In this document: positions 25,878 through 34,456 of the stretch, piece after piece
Layout of the letters: each line of letters opens with the position of its first letter
How positions within the stretch are numbered: the stretch's first letter is position 1
Origin: a virus
Reading direction: 5' to 3' (one strand)
Virus record (IMG/VR): IMGVR_UViG_3300026186_000003
Coordinates: 1-47,685 of that record
Length of the DNA stretch: 47,685 bases
Made by a program: the position numbers and the translations under genes
Notes under the pieces: model-generated
What the model was told of the DNA's origin: nothing
The model's database searches: none
Seen by the model: the letters and a program-made list of their open reading frames with translations, nothing else

Positions 25878-26855
25878 ATGAAAAAATACAATGATCTATT
25901 AACAGAAATTGTTGGATTGAAATCTATTGAGGACATGATCTTCGTAAAGCTTAATTCAACACCAACTTTTGCAAAAGAAGATCTTTATAATATTGTATTG
26001 CCTATGTCCAAAACAATATCAGATAGATTGTTCGGCCAAAAGCAAAGAGTTTTGGGTGCACATATTACTTCAATGGCAAATTTACCTAATTTGAAACAGA
26101 TGGAGGGTACACAACGATCTCTGGCTTGTATGACTGATCCTGTATCCGACACTGTGTTTTTACGTGGTGTGGCCACAGAAGGTGGTGTAGTGTGTATAGT
26201 AGAAGGGTATCCAACTGTATTAGCTAATGTTGACTTATATAGTAGAGTTGGCCCACAAGGCAGACGATATATTCCAATCGGTAATTTACTACCTTCTAAC
26301 ATGGCTTTTGAATACGGTGATAAAACGGTATGGGATAAACTGAGAAATACACTTGGTGATATTCAAATAGGTATATATAAAGCACAGATACAAATAGTAA
26401 AAGAAATAACAAGTAGATCAAGAGGTAGACAATTGAATATATCTCCTACTACTCACCCTGAATTATACAAATTTGCAACAGCTTGGCCAATGCTTAAACA
26501 TTCTGGTTTTGTTGGAAAGAAAGCTAAGGCGTATGCTATCAAAAGGTGGTTTGAAGAAACAGAGAAAATTTGGAAAAAGAATTTGAAGCAGCTTGAACTT
26601 ATATTCGATCCTAAGCACATGGGTAAAAGAACAGTAGGATGGAATGAAATCAATTTAGTAGATATTAAAATCAAAGAATGTTATATACCAATAAGTATAT
26701 ATGATTCACAAGATAATACAGATTATGATACTAGTGGAATTGAAATTGCTGGGTATATTGAATATAAAGAGGATATGTCAGGAACTAAAAGAGGAACTAG
26801 AGAAGGGATAGCCACAATGGTCAAAATTGTAGACAAAGTTACATTGGAGAATTAA
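25878..26855 (+). CDS. ART-like paralogue B, candidate head-packaged protein
   Basis: A 325-residue paralogue of the genes at 24749, 35197 and 38777. Motifs: H62-I-T64, S81 and T86 in RSLACMTDP, G102-G103, D119, QGRRY 127-131 and W255-N-E257 followed by a predicted strand (INLVDIKIKECYI). ATG 25878 starts one base after the previous stop. The N-terminus MKKYNDLLTE then I fits the capsid-targeting pattern with LTE10 as a possible cleavage site. Adjacent tandem placement with A indicates duplication. Function is not known; an injected mono-ADP-ribosyltransferase is one hypothesis. Confidence 0.75.
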   Translation: MKKYNDLLTEIVGLKSIEDMIFVKLNSTPTFAKEDLYNIVLPMSKTISDRLFGQKQRVLGAHITSMANLPNLKQMEGTQRSLACMTDPVSDTVFLRGVATEGGVVCIVEGYPTVLANVDLYSRVGPQGRRYIPIGNLLPSNMAFEYGDKTVWDKLRNTLGDIQIGIYKAQIQIVKEITSRSRGRQLNISPTTHPELYKFATAWPMLKHSGFVGKKAKAYAIKRWFEETEKIWKKNLKQLELIFDPKHMGKRTVGWNEINLVDIKIKECYIPISIYDSQDNTDYDTSGIEIAGYIEYKEDMSGTKRGTREGIATMVKIVDKVTLEN

Positions 26856-27116
26856 ATGAAAGTTTTTAAACAACTATTAAAAGAATTGAAAGAAGCAACA
26901 ATGTCAGGACTAGAATTTGTGATTGATCAGATATCTAATTCAATGGAATTTTATGATGAAGAAGATTTTGTTGAATTGCTGCAGCAAGAATTAGATGCAT
27001 CCGAAGAAGTGGCTGAAGAAGTATGGGATGCTTATCAAGAAATGGATACAATGGAAAAGTTTGAAAATTCAGACAAGGATTGGGCAGAATTTCTTGGGGG
27101 GTTCGGCTTGAGTTAA
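26856..27116 (+). CDS. Small acidic protein with capsid-targeting-like start
   Basis: An 86-residue protein whose start, MKVFKQLLKELKEA, fits the Lys-aromatic-Leu targeting pattern (possible cut after LKE13). The remainder is strongly acidic and helical (EEDFVELLQQELDASEEVAEEVW). It starts directly after paralogue B and its stop overlaps the next start (TAATG). No family recognised. A small head-internal protein is a reasonable inference. Confidence 0.6.
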   Translation: MKVFKQLLKELKEATMSGLEFVIDQISNSMEFYDEEDFVELLQQELDASEEVAEEVWDAYQEMDTMEKFENSDKDWAEFLGGFGLS

Positions 27117-27493
27117 TGAAAAGAATTAAATTTGTTTTAACTGTTATTTTTTTAATGCTTGTGCTCAATACAGCTGGATGTGTTGTAGAAACTTATCGCT
27201 ATGATACAATCAATGATCCAGTTAGATTTGTTTATATTCCTGACTACAGGCCAAACAAGTTATATCATTATAATAATTTCTGGTATGATGAACCATATAC
27301 CGAAATGATGTATGTGGATTTGTATAATAGAATTTCAGTAAAAAAGATTCCAAACAGTCGTTTACCAAGGCCACCAGTTAGGCGCGAAAGAATTTCAAAG
27401 CCTGACAGAGGATTACCTAAAATGCCTAAAATGCCTAAAAAACGAGAGCTTATTAGAAGTAGAATAAGAAGGCGAAAAAGAGAGCAAAAATGA
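27116..27493 (+). CDS. Putative lipoprotein with basic C-terminus
   Basis: A 125-residue protein. MKRIKFVLTVIFLMLVLNTAGC is a signal peptide ending in a lipobox, with the modified Cys at 22. The mature part has aromatic patches and a very basic, Pro-rich tail (PKMPKMPKKRE, then RSRIRRRKREQK). It overlaps the preceding stop and the next start. Phage lipoproteins can act in lysis (outer spanins) or in blocking superinfection; which applies here is unknown. The general design matches the 37891 gene. Confidence 0.65.
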   Translation: MKRIKFVLTVIFLMLVLNTAGCVVETYRYDTINDPVRFVYIPDYRPNKLYHYNNFWYDEPYTEMMYVDLYNRISVKKIPNSRLPRPPVRRERISKPDRGLPKMPKMPKKRELIRSRIRRRKREQK

Positions 27494-28326
27494 GTAGAGT
27501 AGTATTTACTTTTGGCAGATTCAATCCACCAACAGTTGGCCATGAAAAGCTAATCAAGAAAGTGGAGAAAGTAGCCGCTGGATCGCCTTTTTACATATAT
27601 CCAAGCTGGTCAGAAAATGCAAAGAAAGATCCGTTACCACATAAAGTTAAATATGAATGGATGAGGAAAATATTTCCTAAATACAAGAATAACATTATTT
27701 CAAATCCAAAGTGCAAAACTGCAATTCACGTATTGACTAAATATGAGGAGTTCAGTGAAGTGGTGATGGTGGTTGGATCAGATCGAGTAGATGACTTCCA
27801 GAATATATTTGATAAATATAATGGAGTAGATAGTGCACATGGATTTTATGAATTTGACAAAATAGAAGTAGTTAGTGCAGGTGAACGTGATCCAGATGCA
27901 GCTGGAGTTAGTGGAATGTCAGCTTCTAAAATGAGGCAAGCTGCAGCTGATGGTGATTTTAAATCCTTTGAAACTGGTATACCCAATACAATTTCAGAAC
28001 CAGAGAAAAAGAAATTGTTCAGAGATGTTCAAAAGTATATGGGTATTAAAGAAGAATTTTTATGGGAATGGGAATTCATCGATGAAAGAACATTGACTGA
28101 TGATGAAAAAAAGAAGCTAAAGGAAATTGTTAAGGCATTGAAGCGTGATTTTCCTGATTGGGAAAAGAGTAAAATGTATGCTATAGCAACGGCCACTGCT
28201 AAGAAGTGGTGGGATCGCAGGAAAAGATGGAAAGATCCTTGGACAGATAAAAAACCTAAAAAATTAAAGGCAGTTGGTGAAGGTATGAAATTGAAAACAT
28301 ATAAAGATTTTTCAAAAGGGATATAA
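27490..28326 (+). CDS. HxGH-type nucleotidyltransferase (NMN/cytidylyl-like)
   Basis: A 278-residue protein. FGRFNPPTVGHEKLI (residues 8-22) is the nucleotide-binding motif of the HxGH cytidylyl/adenylyltransferase superfamily, and SGMSASKMRQAA (about 141-152) corresponds to the ISxSxxR motif. The substrate could be NMN, pantetheine phosphate or another; it is not decided by sequence alone. A C-terminal domain (about 200-262) is Lys/Trp-rich (ATAKKWWDRRKRW), and the end MKLKTYKDFSKGI looks like the capsid-targeting peptide but at the C-terminus. Related proteins occur in T4-like phages. Confidence 0.7.
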   Translation: MSRVVFTFGRFNPPTVGHEKLIKKVEKVAAGSPFYIYPSWSENAKKDPLPHKVKYEWMRKIFPKYKNNIISNPKCKTAIHVLTKYEEFSEVVMVVGSDRVDDFQNIFDKYNGVDSAHGFYEFDKIEVVSAGERDPDAAGVSGMSASKMRQAAADGDFKSFETGIPNTISEPEKKKLFRDVQKYMGIKEEFLWEWEFIDERTLTDDEKKKLKEIVKALKRDFPDWEKSKMYAIATATAKKWWDRRKRWKDPWTDKKPKKLKAVGEGMKLKTYKDFSKGI

Positions 28327-28328
28327 CC

Positions 28329-28736
28329 ATGAGATTTAAACCAAAAAAGATTAAAAAAAATAAACCCATTAAGCAACTTAAAAGGTTAAAATTTCGTGGT
28401 ACTGCTGAAGCTAAAAAGGTTAAACAAAAATGGATGAATCAGCTTGAAACAATGGCAGGTAATAATCCTATTGATTGGAATTTAGCTATTATGTTTTATG
28501 ATCAAGGATTGCCAGTTCAAGCCGCTTATGAAAAATTAATGGTTGGTGAAGATATGAAAACAAAAACTTACAAAGAATTTATCTCTGAACGTTCAATAGA
28601 TTTAAGTGCTACAGCTGATGTAAATTTTGTTATGTTGGATAAAAGGTTTATAAAATTCTTTTTAAGAAAATTATATACATCTATTGGTCAGTACAGAGAA
28701 ACAAAACGTCCAAAAATACTAAAACAAAAAGATTAA
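28329..28736 (+). CDS. Basic small protein with internal targeting-like peptide
   Basis: A 135-residue very basic protein (start MRFKPKKIKKNKPIKQLKRL). No family recognised. Near residue 76 it contains MKTKTYKEFISER, almost the T4 internal-protein start MKTYQEFIAE; the Met is ATG 28554, so an internal start could make a 60-residue targeted protein. The preceding words VGED parallel VGEG before the same peptide in the 27490 protein, suggesting a shared segment. Confidence 0.6.
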   Translation: MRFKPKKIKKNKPIKQLKRLKFRGTAEAKKVKQKWMNQLETMAGNNPIDWNLAIMFYDQGLPVQAAYEKLMVGEDMKTKTYKEFISERSIDLSATADVNFVMLDKRFIKFFLRKLYTSIGQYRETKRPKILKQKD

Positions 28737-28754
28737 TAAATAAAGGAGATGTAT

Positions 28755-29051
28755 ATGAATGTTTTAGAAAATCCATTCGGGCCACTTATGAATGATCCTG
28801 AATTGATTAAAAAAATTGAAAAAATTTTATCAAAAAAGTTTGAGCCAGTTAGATCAGAAGAAGATGAAAAGGATGAAAAATCATCATCAAATAAAGTCGA
28901 TGGTAGGAGCTCTGCAGTTCAAGATTTTAAAAGCCGAGTTTCATCAGGGCCCACTAGATCTAATGCATCTTCAAAAGTTGATGGCAGAAGTAAAGCAGTT
29001 AGGGATTATAAAAATCGTGTTGCTAAAAGAAATAGGAGGAATGGAAAATGA
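28755..29051 (+). CDS. Small protein with two KVDGRSxAVxDxKxRV repeats
   Basis: A 98-residue hydrophilic protein. The C-terminal half carries two copies of one unit: SNKVDGRSSAVQDFKSRV and SSKVDGRSKAVRDYKNRV. ATG 28755 is chosen over ATG 28749 because AAGGAG (28743-28748) is 6 nt upstream of the former. No family recognised. It overlaps the virion protein gene by 4 bp and may be structural. Confidence 0.6.
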   Translation: MNVLENPFGPLMNDPELIKKIEKILSKKFEPVRSEEDEKDEKSSSNKVDGRSSAVQDFKSRVSSGPTRSNASSKVDGRSKAVRDYKNRVAKRNRRNGK

Positions 29052-29995
29052 GTTTATGGGGAAATGCAGATAGTGCTGCAATTACAGGTACAGTAGCAGT
29101 GGATAATGGTAATGCTACAGTTACAGGAACTAGTACAGTGTTTACAACTGCGGGTCAAATTGATGTCGGGGATCTAATGATGATTGTTGATGTACCATAT
29201 AGAATTAAATCCATTGCATCTGCTACTTCATTGGAATTGACCGAAGATTACGCAGGTTCGACCGATTCTGGGTTGACTGTACTTAAAAGAGAAACACCAA
29301 GAAATTTAAGTGTGTCTGAATCGGATGCTATTTTTGGAGTAGATGAAGCAGAAATGACAAAGGGTGGAGATAATGTGGCTGACATTGCTGTCAGTGATGG
29401 TGGTACTGGATACGCATCTGCACCATCAGTTACAGTAGCTGGGAATACTACATCTGTGGCCACAGTTTCTGCAACAACTGGTAAAGTTACAGCATTATCT
29501 GTTGCTGGAACAAACGATGATCATAGTTCAGCTCCAGCTGTTACCATTGCAGCTCCTGCAGCAAAAACTTTCAATGGTGCAAGTGCGGTTGATCCTGCAA
29601 CGGATCAAATCACGGTTAGTGGTCATAAAATGGAAACTGGTGATGAAGTAACTTTGGCTAGTAGTAATACACTTCCAACAGGTCTAACAGCAGGAACTTA
29701 TTATATTATTTTTGTAGATGCAAATAATGTACAATTATCAGCTACTGTAGGTGGAGCTGCGGTTGATATTACAGCTGATGGTTCTGGAAATAGTACTCTT
29801 ACTGGTAGAACTGCTACAGGTGTTGCATCTTTAGGTTCTGGTACTCCGCCAACAGTTACACATTCTGGTTGGGTAAAAAGAACGGTTGGTTCAGGTGGTA
29901 GAGCTGGTCGAGTCACTTATGAAACATTAGTAGCTATGAATACTATTACAGGAGATACTGTTGACGATACTGAATTTGATGAATCTGATGCTTAA
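29048..29995 (+). CDS. Virion structural protein, beta-rich (MSLWGN type)
   Basis: A 315-residue protein starting MSLWGNADSAAITGTVAVDN. In T4-like aquatic phages, proteins beginning MSLWG are annotated as virion structural proteins. Composition is Gly/Ala/Thr/Ser/Val-rich with few Lys, suggesting beta-sandwich or Ig-like decoration domains; YYIIFVDANNVQLSAT is a typical tail-fibre/structural segment. AGGAGG lies upstream. Codon use is more GC-rich than neighbours, as seen for gp23. Exact location in the particle is unknown. Confidence 0.75.
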   Translation: MSLWGNADSAAITGTVAVDNGNATVTGTSTVFTTAGQIDVGDLMMIVDVPYRIKSIASATSLELTEDYAGSTDSGLTVLKRETPRNLSVSESDAIFGVDEAEMTKGGDNVADIAVSDGGTGYASAPSVTVAGNTTSVATVSATTGKVTALSVAGTNDDHSSAPAVTIAAPAAKTFNGASAVDPATDQITVSGHKMETGDEVTLASSNTLPTGLTAGTYYIIFVDANNVQLSATVGGAAVDITADGSGNSTLTGRTATGVASLGSGTPPTVTHSGWVKRTVGSGGRAGRVTYETLVAMNTITGDTVDDTEFDESDA

Positions 29996-30017
29996 TAGTT
30001 AGAATAGTTAGTTTATT

Positions 30018-30425
30018 ATGTTTGATGTGATTACTGAGGAAAATTTCTTTTTATATGCGGCCAAGCATTACGATAATTCATCGTGTACTGGCCTTGATGA
30101 TTTTTATGAAGATTTGAATCACATTAAATATATTAAACGTTTATTTAACAGATACGAAAATAAAGAAGAATTGAAAGATAGGCTAATAACCAATCATTTG
30201 ATTCTTCTTTATAATGTTTTCGGCATTGAACCAGCAACAAAAATATTATTTTTTAAATTGGACGAAAGATACTGGTCGTTGTTGAAAACGTTTTTAGTTG
30301 GACTTAATGTATTGCCAGATGTTATTACAGGCATAAGTAACAAAGATATAAATACTGTTGAGATAGAAATTGATCAAAATATAGTAGAAAGATTGAGGCA
30401 AACATGGGAATCAAGAGATTTATAG
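30018..30425 (+). CDS. Conserved small phage protein, unknown
   Basis: A 135-residue mostly helical protein with an aromatic, Asp/Glu-rich first half (FYEDLNHIKYIKRLFNRY). It resembles an uncharacterised family frequent in T4-like cyanophages and pelagiphages; the exact family name cannot be confirmed here. A weak ribosome site precedes ATG 30018. It overlaps the next small gene by 22 bp. Confidence 0.6.
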   Translation: MFDVITEENFFLYAAKHYDNSSCTGLDDFYEDLNHIKYIKRLFNRYENKEELKDRLITNHLILLYNVFGIEPATKILFFKLDERYWSLLKTFLVGLNVLPDVITGISNKDINTVEIEIDQNIVERLRQTWESRDL

Positions 30426-30577
30426 ATTTCTTTTATGAAAATGCACCTGTGACTAGTATATCCACTGGTAAAGTTCCAAGTTTAACCAATCCATCAATCA
30501 TACCAAAAAAATCACGAAAAAAATGGATCGAGCAGAACAAGAAGAAGAAAAAACGCAAATTAAAGGCTAAAGAATGA
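30404..30577 (+). CDS. 57-residue basic protein with targeting-like start
   Basis: The frame reads MGIKRFIDFFYENAP, then a short spacer and a lysine-rich tail (KKSRKKWIEQNKKKKKRK). The start fits the Lys-aromatic-hydrophobic capsid-targeting pattern and YEN followed by A could be processed. It overlaps both neighbours (ATGA with the next gene), which supports it being real. A small DNA-binding internal protein is plausible. Confidence 0.5.
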   Translation: MGIKRFIDFFYENAPVTSISTGKVPSLTNPSIIPKKSRKKWIEQNKKKKKRKLKAKE

Positions 30578-30804
30578 GATCTGAAGTCGATTTCATACGA
30601 GAGCAATTAACGAGTATTTTTAAGAAAATCGAATCACTTGAAGATGAAATAAGACTGCTTCGTGAAAATCACATACATCACTTAGATCTGAGAGTCGAAC
30701 GCATGGAGACTTCATTGAAAATAGGCTGGAAAGCTATTCTTTTTGGTGCAGGTGTACCTGCTTTTATTAGTGCCATATTGTCAATTATAAATTTAGTAAA
30801 ATAA
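30574..30804 (+). CDS. Coiled-coil membrane-anchored small protein
   Basis: A 76-residue protein: an N-terminal coiled coil (about 1-45) and a C-terminal transmembrane helix (about 50-73, GAGVPAFISAILSIINLVK). The layout resembles holin/hemolysin-XhlA-like membrane proteins of phages, but identity is not established. It ends 3 bases before the P4 promoter region. Confidence 0.6.
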   Translation: MRSEVDFIREQLTSIFKKIESLEDEIRLLRENHIHHLDLRVERMETSLKIGWKAILFGAGVPAFISAILSIINLVK

Positions 30805-30807
30805 GCC

Positions 30808-30837
30808 TTGACAAATCCCACCTAGATATGGTATAAT
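30808..30837 (+). promoter_or_regulatory. Early promoter P4 (primase, RNR)
   Basis: TTGACA (30808-30813), 18-nt spacer ending ATATGG, TATAAT (30832-30837). ATG 30845 is only 7 bases downstream of the -10, so the primase message is predicted to be leaderless. Confidence 0.9.
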
Positions 30838-30844
30838 ATATACT

Positions 30845-31849
30845 ATGATTCACATTGATATTAACTACATCAACAAACTATCTGTAAGATTGAATAAATT
30901 CCAACGCAAGGGTGATTACCTATATCAATTTCGATGTCCTTATTGTGGCGATTCTAAGAAAAATCCAAATAAAGCTCGTGGTTTTTTCTATAGAAAAGAA
31001 GTTGATATGATTTATAAATGCCATAATTGTGGTATTGGACGCAATGTATTCAATTTCTTAAAGGATTATGATGTTGAATTGCATAAACAGTATGTTGTGG
31101 AGAAATTTAAACAGAATAAGAAAACCCAACCTGTATATAGTTTCAGCAAACCTAAATTTAGCAAAAAGATTGAATTAAAACTAGACAATTTAGTTCCAAT
31201 AAGTACTTTACCAGATGATCATCAGGCAAAGGAGTATCTTGTTCAGCGTGGCATTACTAGATATACAGATTTACATTGGACTGATAATTTTTATGATTAT
31301 GTAGATGGACTTTTACCTGATAAGTATCCAAGCTTGGGCACTGAAGGTAGAATAATTATTCCATTCTATACAAAAGAATCTGAATTGACGCATTTGCAAG
31401 GTAGAAGTATAGAAGAATCTGTATACAATCAAAGATATGTAACTGTCTCAATTATTGGTAAGGGATATCCAAAAATATTTGGATTGAATAGAATAAATTT
31501 TAATAGAAAAATATATATAGTGGAGGGGCCATTTGATAGTTTATTTGTACCAAATTCTGTTGCGCTGGGTGGCGGAGATTGTGATATGTTGCCAACTGTT
31601 GTGCCAAACGATAAATCAGTCATTGTAATGGATAATGAACCTAGAAATAGGGATACAGTCAAGCGAATGAGAAAGTATATATCGATGGATTATACAATTT
31701 GTATATGGCCAGAAAATTTGAATGAAAAGGATATTAATGAAATTTTTTTATCAGGATTGAATTCACAGAAAATATTAGATTTGATAAATAAAAATACCTT
31801 CAAGGGTATGGGTGCTAATCTGGCGCTCAGTAAATGGTGTAAATGTTAA
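30845..31849 (+). CDS. gp61: DNA primase gp61
   Basis: A 334-residue DnaG-type primase (T4 gp61: 342). The N-terminal zinc site is CPYCGDSKKNP plus CHNCGIG (about residues 30-63). The TOPRIM core shows IYIVEGPFDSLF (about 220-231) and VIVMDNEPRNRD (about 257-268). It makes RNA primers on the lagging strand with helicase gp41. P4 places the transcript start on the ATG and there is no Shine-Dalgarno sequence, so translation is probably leaderless. Confidence 0.94.
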   Translation: MIHIDINYINKLSVRLNKFQRKGDYLYQFRCPYCGDSKKNPNKARGFFYRKEVDMIYKCHNCGIGRNVFNFLKDYDVELHKQYVVEKFKQNKKTQPVYSFSKPKFSKKIELKLDNLVPISTLPDDHQAKEYLVQRGITRYTDLHWTDNFYDYVDGLLPDKYPSLGTEGRIIIPFYTKESELTHLQGRSIEESVYNQRYVTVSIIGKGYPKIFGLNRINFNRKIYIVEGPFDSLFVPNSVALGGGDCDMLPTVVPNDKSVIVMDNEPRNRDTVKRMRKYISMDYTICIWPENLNEKDINEIFLSGLNSQKILDLINKNTFKGMGANLALSKWCKC

Positions 31850-31864
31850 TGGGAGAAAAGATTA

Positions 31865-33859
31865 ATGGAAACAAATTTAGAAGTATTGAGTGATTTAGTT
31901 CATCATATGAAATACGCAAAATACTTAGAAGGAAAGAACCGCAGAGAAACATTTGAAGAAACAGTGACAAGAAACAGAGATATGCATATTAAGAAATTTC
32001 CAGAATTGAAAGATGAAATAACAGATGCTTATCAATATGTGTATGAGAAGAAAGTAATACCATCAATGAGGTCGATGCAATTCGCAGGAACGGCCATAGA
32101 AGTAAATCCAACCCGTATGTTCAATTGTTCATATTTGCCTATAGTAGAACCCGGCGCTTTTTGGGAAACAATGTTCTTGTTGTTATCTGGTGCTGGAGTT
32201 GGATATTCAGTACAAAGGCATCATGTAGAACAATTACCTGAAATTAGGAAACCAATAAAATCAAGGCGTTATTTGATTCAAGATAGTATTGAGGGATGGG
32301 CTGGTTCAATCAAAGTATTGATGAGAGCATATTTTGATAATCGGTCATTACCATTGTTTGATTACAGAGCTATAAGAGAAAAGGGTGCACGTTTAGTTAT
32401 TAGTGGCGGGAAAGCCCCTGGCCCTGAGCCTTTAAAAGTATGCTTAAATGAATTACAAAGAATATTAAATTTAAAAATGGATGGGGATAAATTGACCCCA
32501 CTTGAATGTCATGATATGATGTGTATTATTGCTGATGCTGTACTGTCGGGTGGTATACGTAGATCTGCCTTGATTTCACTTTTTAGTATTGATGATGAAT
32601 CAATGTTGAATTGTAAATCCTTACATCGAGCTGAAATCGATGAAGTGATAGGCAAGGTAAATGGTAGCTATAATGTAAGTGTTAATGTATTTAGAGAAGA
32701 TGAAGTTTATGAACAAAAAAATGTATGGATACCAAAATCAGATTTTGATAAATTGAAAGATGAAAGTTTATTACAGTGGTATTATTTACATCCATATAGG
32801 GCTCGCTCTAATAATTCAATGGTAGTAGCCAGATCTCTAATCACAGAAGATGTATTCAAGGAAAAATGGGATGTCATTAAAAATTCGGGTAGTGGAGAGC
32901 CAGGTTTATATTTTACTAACAATGTAGAATTGGGTTCAAATCCATGCTGTGAAATTAGTCTTAATGCTAATCAATTTTGTAATTTGACATCTATCAATGT
33001 GGCTACAATAGAGAGTCAGCAAGATTTAGAAGAACGAACTAAAGCTGCTACTTTTATTGGTACATTACAGGCTTCATATACTGATTTTCATTATTTGAAA
33101 CCAGAATGGAAAAAAGTGACAGAAAAAGAATCTCTATTAGGTGTATCATTAACAGGCATAGCTTCGATAGATCATACTCAGTTTGATTTCAAAAGAGCTG
33201 CTGATATATCAGTCGAAGAAAATCAAAGAGTTGCAAAAAAGTTAGGTATTGGTTCAGCTAAAAGGATAACTTGTATTAAGCCAGAAGGTACGGGAAGCTT
33301 GGTTTTGGGTACTAGCTCAGGTATACATGCTTGGCATAATGAACACTACAATCGTAGAATTAGAGTTGGCAAAAATGAAGCTATATATCAATATCTTGTA
33401 GGTACTAATCCTGATATAATGGAAGATGAAGTATTTGGAAATAATGCTGTTATTACAATTCCAATTAAATCACCAGCTGGGTCAGTCACTAGAACAGAAG
33501 ATGTTAAAGATTTGTTGCAACGTATTAAGTATTTTCATGAAAATTGGATACAGCCAGGTCATAAAAAAGGAATGAATACGCATAATGTATCAGCCACAAT
33601 ATCTATCAAACCAGATGAATGGGATGATGTGGCTGATTGGCTTTGGCAAAATCAAGATTCATTTAATGGATTGTCATTTTTGCCATATGATAATGGAAGT
33701 TATGTACAAGCACCATTTGAGGATATCACAGAAGGTGATTATGAACGAAATGTTATAAATATATCAAAGATTAATCTTGAAGATGTGATCGAGATTGATG
33801 ATAATACAGATTTGCAAGGAGAACTTGCTTGTAGTGGAGGCTCATGTGAGATAACATAA
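31865..33859 (+). CDS. nrdJ: Adenosylcobalamin-dependent (class II) ribonucleotide reductase
   Basis: A 664-residue monomeric ribonucleoside-triphosphate reductase type. Markers: FNCSYLPI (active-site Cys, about residues 90-97), SGGIRRSALISLF, NPCCEISLNANQFCNLTS (about 358-375, radical Cys region) and the C-terminal redox pair CSGGSC. It is somewhat shorter than the roughly 740-residue Lactobacillus type. It makes dNTP precursors and needs host or environmental vitamin B12. GGGAG lies upstream; its stop overlaps the next start by 1 base. Confidence 0.9.
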   Translation: METNLEVLSDLVHHMKYAKYLEGKNRRETFEETVTRNRDMHIKKFPELKDEITDAYQYVYEKKVIPSMRSMQFAGTAIEVNPTRMFNCSYLPIVEPGAFWETMFLLLSGAGVGYSVQRHHVEQLPEIRKPIKSRRYLIQDSIEGWAGSIKVLMRAYFDNRSLPLFDYRAIREKGARLVISGGKAPGPEPLKVCLNELQRILNLKMDGDKLTPLECHDMMCIIADAVLSGGIRRSALISLFSIDDESMLNCKSLHRAEIDEVIGKVNGSYNVSVNVFREDEVYEQKNVWIPKSDFDKLKDESLLQWYYLHPYRARSNNSMVVARSLITEDVFKEKWDVIKNSGSGEPGLYFTNNVELGSNPCCEISLNANQFCNLTSINVATIESQQDLEERTKAATFIGTLQASYTDFHYLKPEWKKVTEKESLLGVSLTGIASIDHTQFDFKRAADISVEENQRVAKKLGIGSAKRITCIKPEGTGSLVLGTSSGIHAWHNEHYNRRIRVGKNEAIYQYLVGTNPDIMEDEVFGNNAVITIPIKSPAGSVTRTEDVKDLLQRIKYFHENWIQPGHKKGMNTHNVSATISIKPDEWDDVADWLWQNQDSFNGLSFLPYDNGSYVQAPFEDITEGDYERNVINISKINLEDVIEIDDNTDLQGELACSGGSCEIT

Positions 33860-33981
33860 TGTTTGATTTAGATTGGTACAGGGTGTTAGTATATACCTTT
33901 ATACTATCATTCTGTTTTTTCGTTTGGATGGCGGGTTTTAAGCTTGGTGGAAAAGTAATTAATATGATTTTTGGAGGATAA
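33859..33981 (+). CDS. Tiny one-helix membrane protein
   Basis: A 40-residue frame: MFDLDWYRVLVYTFILSFCF followed by FVWMAGFKLGGKVINMIFGG. One hydrophobic helix. The start overlaps the RNR stop (TAATG) and the GGAGG near its end serves the next gene. Supported by tight overlaps rather than homology. Confidence 0.5.
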   Translation: MFDLDWYRVLVYTFILSFCFFVWMAGFKLGGKVINMIFGG

Positions 33982-33985
33982 TGTG

Positions 33986-34444
33986 ATGGGTGTATATAAA
34001 AGTTTGACAAAAGATTTTACGAGTGATGTGGCATGGTTGAGAAAAGAATTGATTAAAAAGGTATTGGACACATGCGATTATCTTGAATCGTATGAAACAT
34101 TTAATTTTTTTACTGCTGATATACCAGGCGAGATGGTATCACAGAAAATTGTTAATGAATATTTAGAATTAGTATATAGAATAAAGTCAGCATTACCAAC
34201 ATCTACAACAGAAGATATCAAAGGTGATATCTTATCTGAAATCATTTTACGAGAATCTGAATGGGCTGATGGATGGGCCAAATATTCAAATCATAAAAAA
34301 TTAGAAGAAGATGTTCTTACTGCTGCTTCTGAATATGCTGCAAAGTATACAGAACACAATAGATTAATGAAAGCACGTCAAAGGGCTGAAGAAGATTTTG
34401 CGGAATATGTAGCTAGGATGAACGCTAAATATGCAGATTGCTAA
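33986..34444 (+). CDS. Helical acidic protein, unknown
   Basis: A 152-residue soluble, mostly helical protein with charged C-terminal helix (EHNRLMKARQRAEEDFAEYV). ATG 33986 is preceded at 8 nt by GGAGG (33973-33977). No family recognised; no cysteine cluster, signal or membrane segment. Confidence 0.6.
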   Translation: MGVYKSLTKDFTSDVAWLRKELIKKVLDTCDYLESYETFNFFTADIPGEMVSQKIVNEYLELVYRIKSALPTSTTEDIKGDILSEIILRESEWADGWAKYSNHKKLEEDVLTAASEYAAKYTEHNRLMKARQRAEEDFAEYVARMNAKYADC

Positions 34445-34456
34445 TAGGGGGTTTTA

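Noticed and set aside
33754-33761. TATAAATA inside the RNR gene
   Set aside because: Coding context (VINISK) and 100 nt from the next start; an A/T-rich genome will produce such boxes by chance.
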